This document shows, in pieces, positions 6,169-7,323 of a stretch of DNA of 7,323 bases. The notes under the pieces are model-generated. The model searched no databases, was not told the origin of the DNA, and saw only the letters and a program-made list of their open reading frames with translations. The translations under genes were made by a program, and so were the position numbers. The stretch is from Endomicrobium sp. (GTDB lineage Bacteria > Elusimicrobiota > Endomicrobiia > Endomicrobiales > Endomicrobiaceae). How positions within the stretch are numbered: the first letter of the stretch is position 1; every line of letters starts with the position of its first letter. The stretch covers positions 1 to 7,323 of the forward strand of contig JAISLV010000125.1 in the NCBI GenBank assembly GCA_031277075.1. Direction: 5' to 3'.

Positions 6169-6717
6169 ATGAAACTTCAAAAAGGGTTTACTCTCGTAGA
6201 ACTTGTAGTCGTAATTGTTATCGTAAGCGTTTTATCAATACTTGCCGTGCCTATTTATAAAGGGTATGTTGATAGAGCCGCAATGACTGAGGGCAAAACT
6301 TTAGTATCTACTATACTTAACGCCGAAGTCCTTTATTTTGCCGAACACGGATATTATTACGGAAACGGAAATATAAACGCTCCTCTGCAGTATGACGAAG
6401 TTTTAAACATAGACGCAAGAGGGAATAAATATTTCAATAATTTTTGGATTTTGGCGACATCTTCAGGAACGACTTTTGACGGCGCCATGACGGAAAGTCC
6501 GCACCTTGTTACCGCAGTAGCTCAAGCAATGAACGCAAGCGTAAGAACTATGAAAGACCCTCATTGGTGCGCGCGCTCTATCGCTCCCGTAGCGCCGCCC
6601 GCAGGGAAAAGACGCTGGCTAGACGACAGTCTTCATAACGGCGACCCGTGGAATACGGGTATTCCATGGGTTCTTCCAATTTCCTACTGTTTTCACAACA
6701 ATCACCCTGAAACTTAA
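6169..6717 (+). CDS. Type IV pilin-like prepilin (N-terminal methylation motif)
   Basis: The 182-residue protein starts MKLQKG|FTLVELVVVIV, with prepilin peptidase cleavage expected between Gly6 and Phe7, N-methylation of Phe7, and the conserved Glu at mature position 5 (Glu11). The hydrophobic helix runs to about residue 29 and continues as KGYVDRAAMTEGKTLVSTILNAE, followed by YFAEHGYYYGNG, typical of PilA/PilE-type major or minor pilins and type II secretion pseudopilins. The globular part is short, with two cysteines (Cys134 and Cys174) that could form the C-terminal disulfide loop seen in many pilins. GGAGA at 6159-6163 supports the start. Distinguishing fibre pilin from minor pilin or pseudopilin is not possible from one gene. 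It lies behind a small secreted β-domain gene and converges on metW, with no pilus assembly genes in view. Elusimicrobia are known for multiple pilin-like genes, which fits. Confidence 0.93.
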   Translation: MKLQKGFTLVELVVVIVIVSVLSILAVPIYKGYVDRAAMTEGKTLVSTILNAEVLYFAEHGYYYGNGNINAPLQYDEVLNIDARGNKYFNNFWILATSSGTTFDGAMTESPHLVTAVAQAMNASVRTMKDPHWCARSIAPVAPPAGKRRWLDDSLHNGDPWNTGIPWVLPISYCFHNNHPET

Positions 6718-6773
6718 TTTAGATGTCTCGTATCAATAAATTTCATAAAAAGTTTAAGGCGCAAGGGCGGGCT

Positions 6774-7323
6774 TTATTTTGATATTTCAAAAACTGCGGT
6801 TTGGGCGAATAAATTCGGCAAGAACTTTATTTCTTTGTTTTCGCTGAAGAAAAATTCCGTAAGCGTTTTATATTTTTTCCGCGCGCAAAATTTTTCAAAA
6901 TCTCTTATGCTTAAAAACCTTAAATTTGGGGTATTATACCATTGATAAGGCAAATTTTTTGTAACGGGCGAATTTCCTAAAAGCAAATCTTTTCTTGCCG
7001 TAATATAGGCAAAATTAGGGAACCCTATTATTATTTTTTTACCTAACCTGAAAGATTCCTCTATCACATAATCTATTTTGCGCATTTGCTGCAAACTATT
7101 GTGCATGATTATATAGTCAAAACTGTCGTCGGGGTAAGAATCTATGCCGCTTTCTATATCGGTATGAAAAACCGTCAAGCCCTTTTCAACGCAGGCGTAT
7201 ATCGCTTCTTCGTCTATCTCTATGCCTTGCGCATTTATGTTTTTGGTCTGCGTAAGATAATAAAGCAAGTCGCCCGCGCCGCAGCCTAAATCTAAAACCT
7301 TGCTTTCTCTTTCTATTACGGAA
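6774..7323 (-). CDS. metW: MetW-type SAM-dependent methyltransferase-fold protein, 5' end outside window
   Basis: The minus-strand frame is open from the window edge to TAA at 6774-6776, giving 182 residues, so only about 15-25 N-terminal residues are missing for a family of about 200. A TTG at 7268 is internal: upstream codons encode the SAM-binding motif I, KVLDLGCGAGDLLYYL (fragment residues 8-23). The acidic end of strand 2 is GIEID (33-37), followed by the motif DDSFDYIIMHNSLQQMRK. MetW hallmarks follow: GFPNFAYITARKDLLLG, with FPNF at 101-104, and PVTKNLPYQWYNTPN, then IRDFEKFC. MetW is usually encoded beside the homoserine acyltransferase MetX and supports methionine synthesis; metX would be expected upstream, beyond the right edge. 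It converges on the prepilin gene across a 56-base gap in which I see no clear terminator. Confidence 0.93.
   Translation of the reverse strand, partial: SVIERESKVLDLGCGAGDLLYYLTQTKNINAQGIEIDEEAIYACVEKGLTVFHTDIESGIDSYPDDSFDYIIMHNSLQQMRKIDYVIEESFRLGKKIIIGFPNFAYITARKDLLLGNSPVTKNLPYQWYNTPNLRFLSIRDFEKFCARKKYKTLTEFFFSENKEIKFLPNLFAQTAVFEISK

Noticed and set aside
7086..7289. 67-codon plus-strand frame opposite metW
   Set aside because: It is the shadow of the conserved MetW frame, which has clear family motifs.
1..7323. CRISPR array, insertion sequence, toxin-antitoxin or phage-defence system
   Set aside because: No regularly spaced repeats, transposase, nuclease or toxin-like genes are visible; SMC here is the housekeeping protein, not a Wadjet-type JetC, since it has full SMC length and no Jet neighbours.

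Overview
The window looks like chromosomal DNA of a low-GC, Gram-negative-type bacterium. Two genes form the best lineage clue: a short secreted protein made of a single FlgD-like/secretion-tail-like β-domain, followed by a type IV pilin-like prepilin with a GFTLVELVVVIVIVSVLSIL leader. Together with a MetW-type methyltransferase and a complete SMC, this recalls Elusimicrobiota, possibly an Endomicrobium relative. That assignment is from memory of family style, not from a search, and should be held at moderate confidence.

Layout, left to right. Positions 1-672 hold the 3' part of a GNAT-fold acyltransferase-like gene whose start lies outside the window. A 194-base gap with an imperfect hairpin, a 14-bp tandem duplication and a plausible sigma-70 promoter leads into a two-gene unit (867-1492). 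Its first gene is a lysine-rich protein ending in one Ig-like domain; the second, overlapping it by 7 bases, is a 63-residue single-span membrane protein. A 433-base gap with two inverted repeats precedes smc (1926-5381), which is intact from Walker A to Walker B. A second gap of about 430 bases carries a weak terminator, two perfect palindromic hairpins and a promoter candidate. It leads to a second two-gene unit (5814-6717): the small secreted β-domain protein and the prepilin. A partial metW on the minus strand (6774-7323) converges on it.

How the genes relate: SMC is the chromosome-organising ATPase and stands alone here, without the usual ftsY or rnc neighbours. The secreted β-domain protein and the prepilin are 22 bases apart and both destined for the envelope, so they may serve the same surface or secretion structure. 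The Ig-like/membrane-protein pair is translationally coupled and has no function I can name. The GNAT-like and MetW genes are ordinary metabolic genes cut by the window edges.

About 15% of the window is non-coding, which is high for a bacterium. All three long gaps contain inverted repeats whose arms include CTGAA/TTCAG; two of them resemble dispersed REP-type palindromes. I found no CRISPR array, insertion sequence, tRNA, rRNA or recognisable defence system, and no convincing new system. The best candidates for a second look are the Ig-like/membrane-protein pair and the palindromes.
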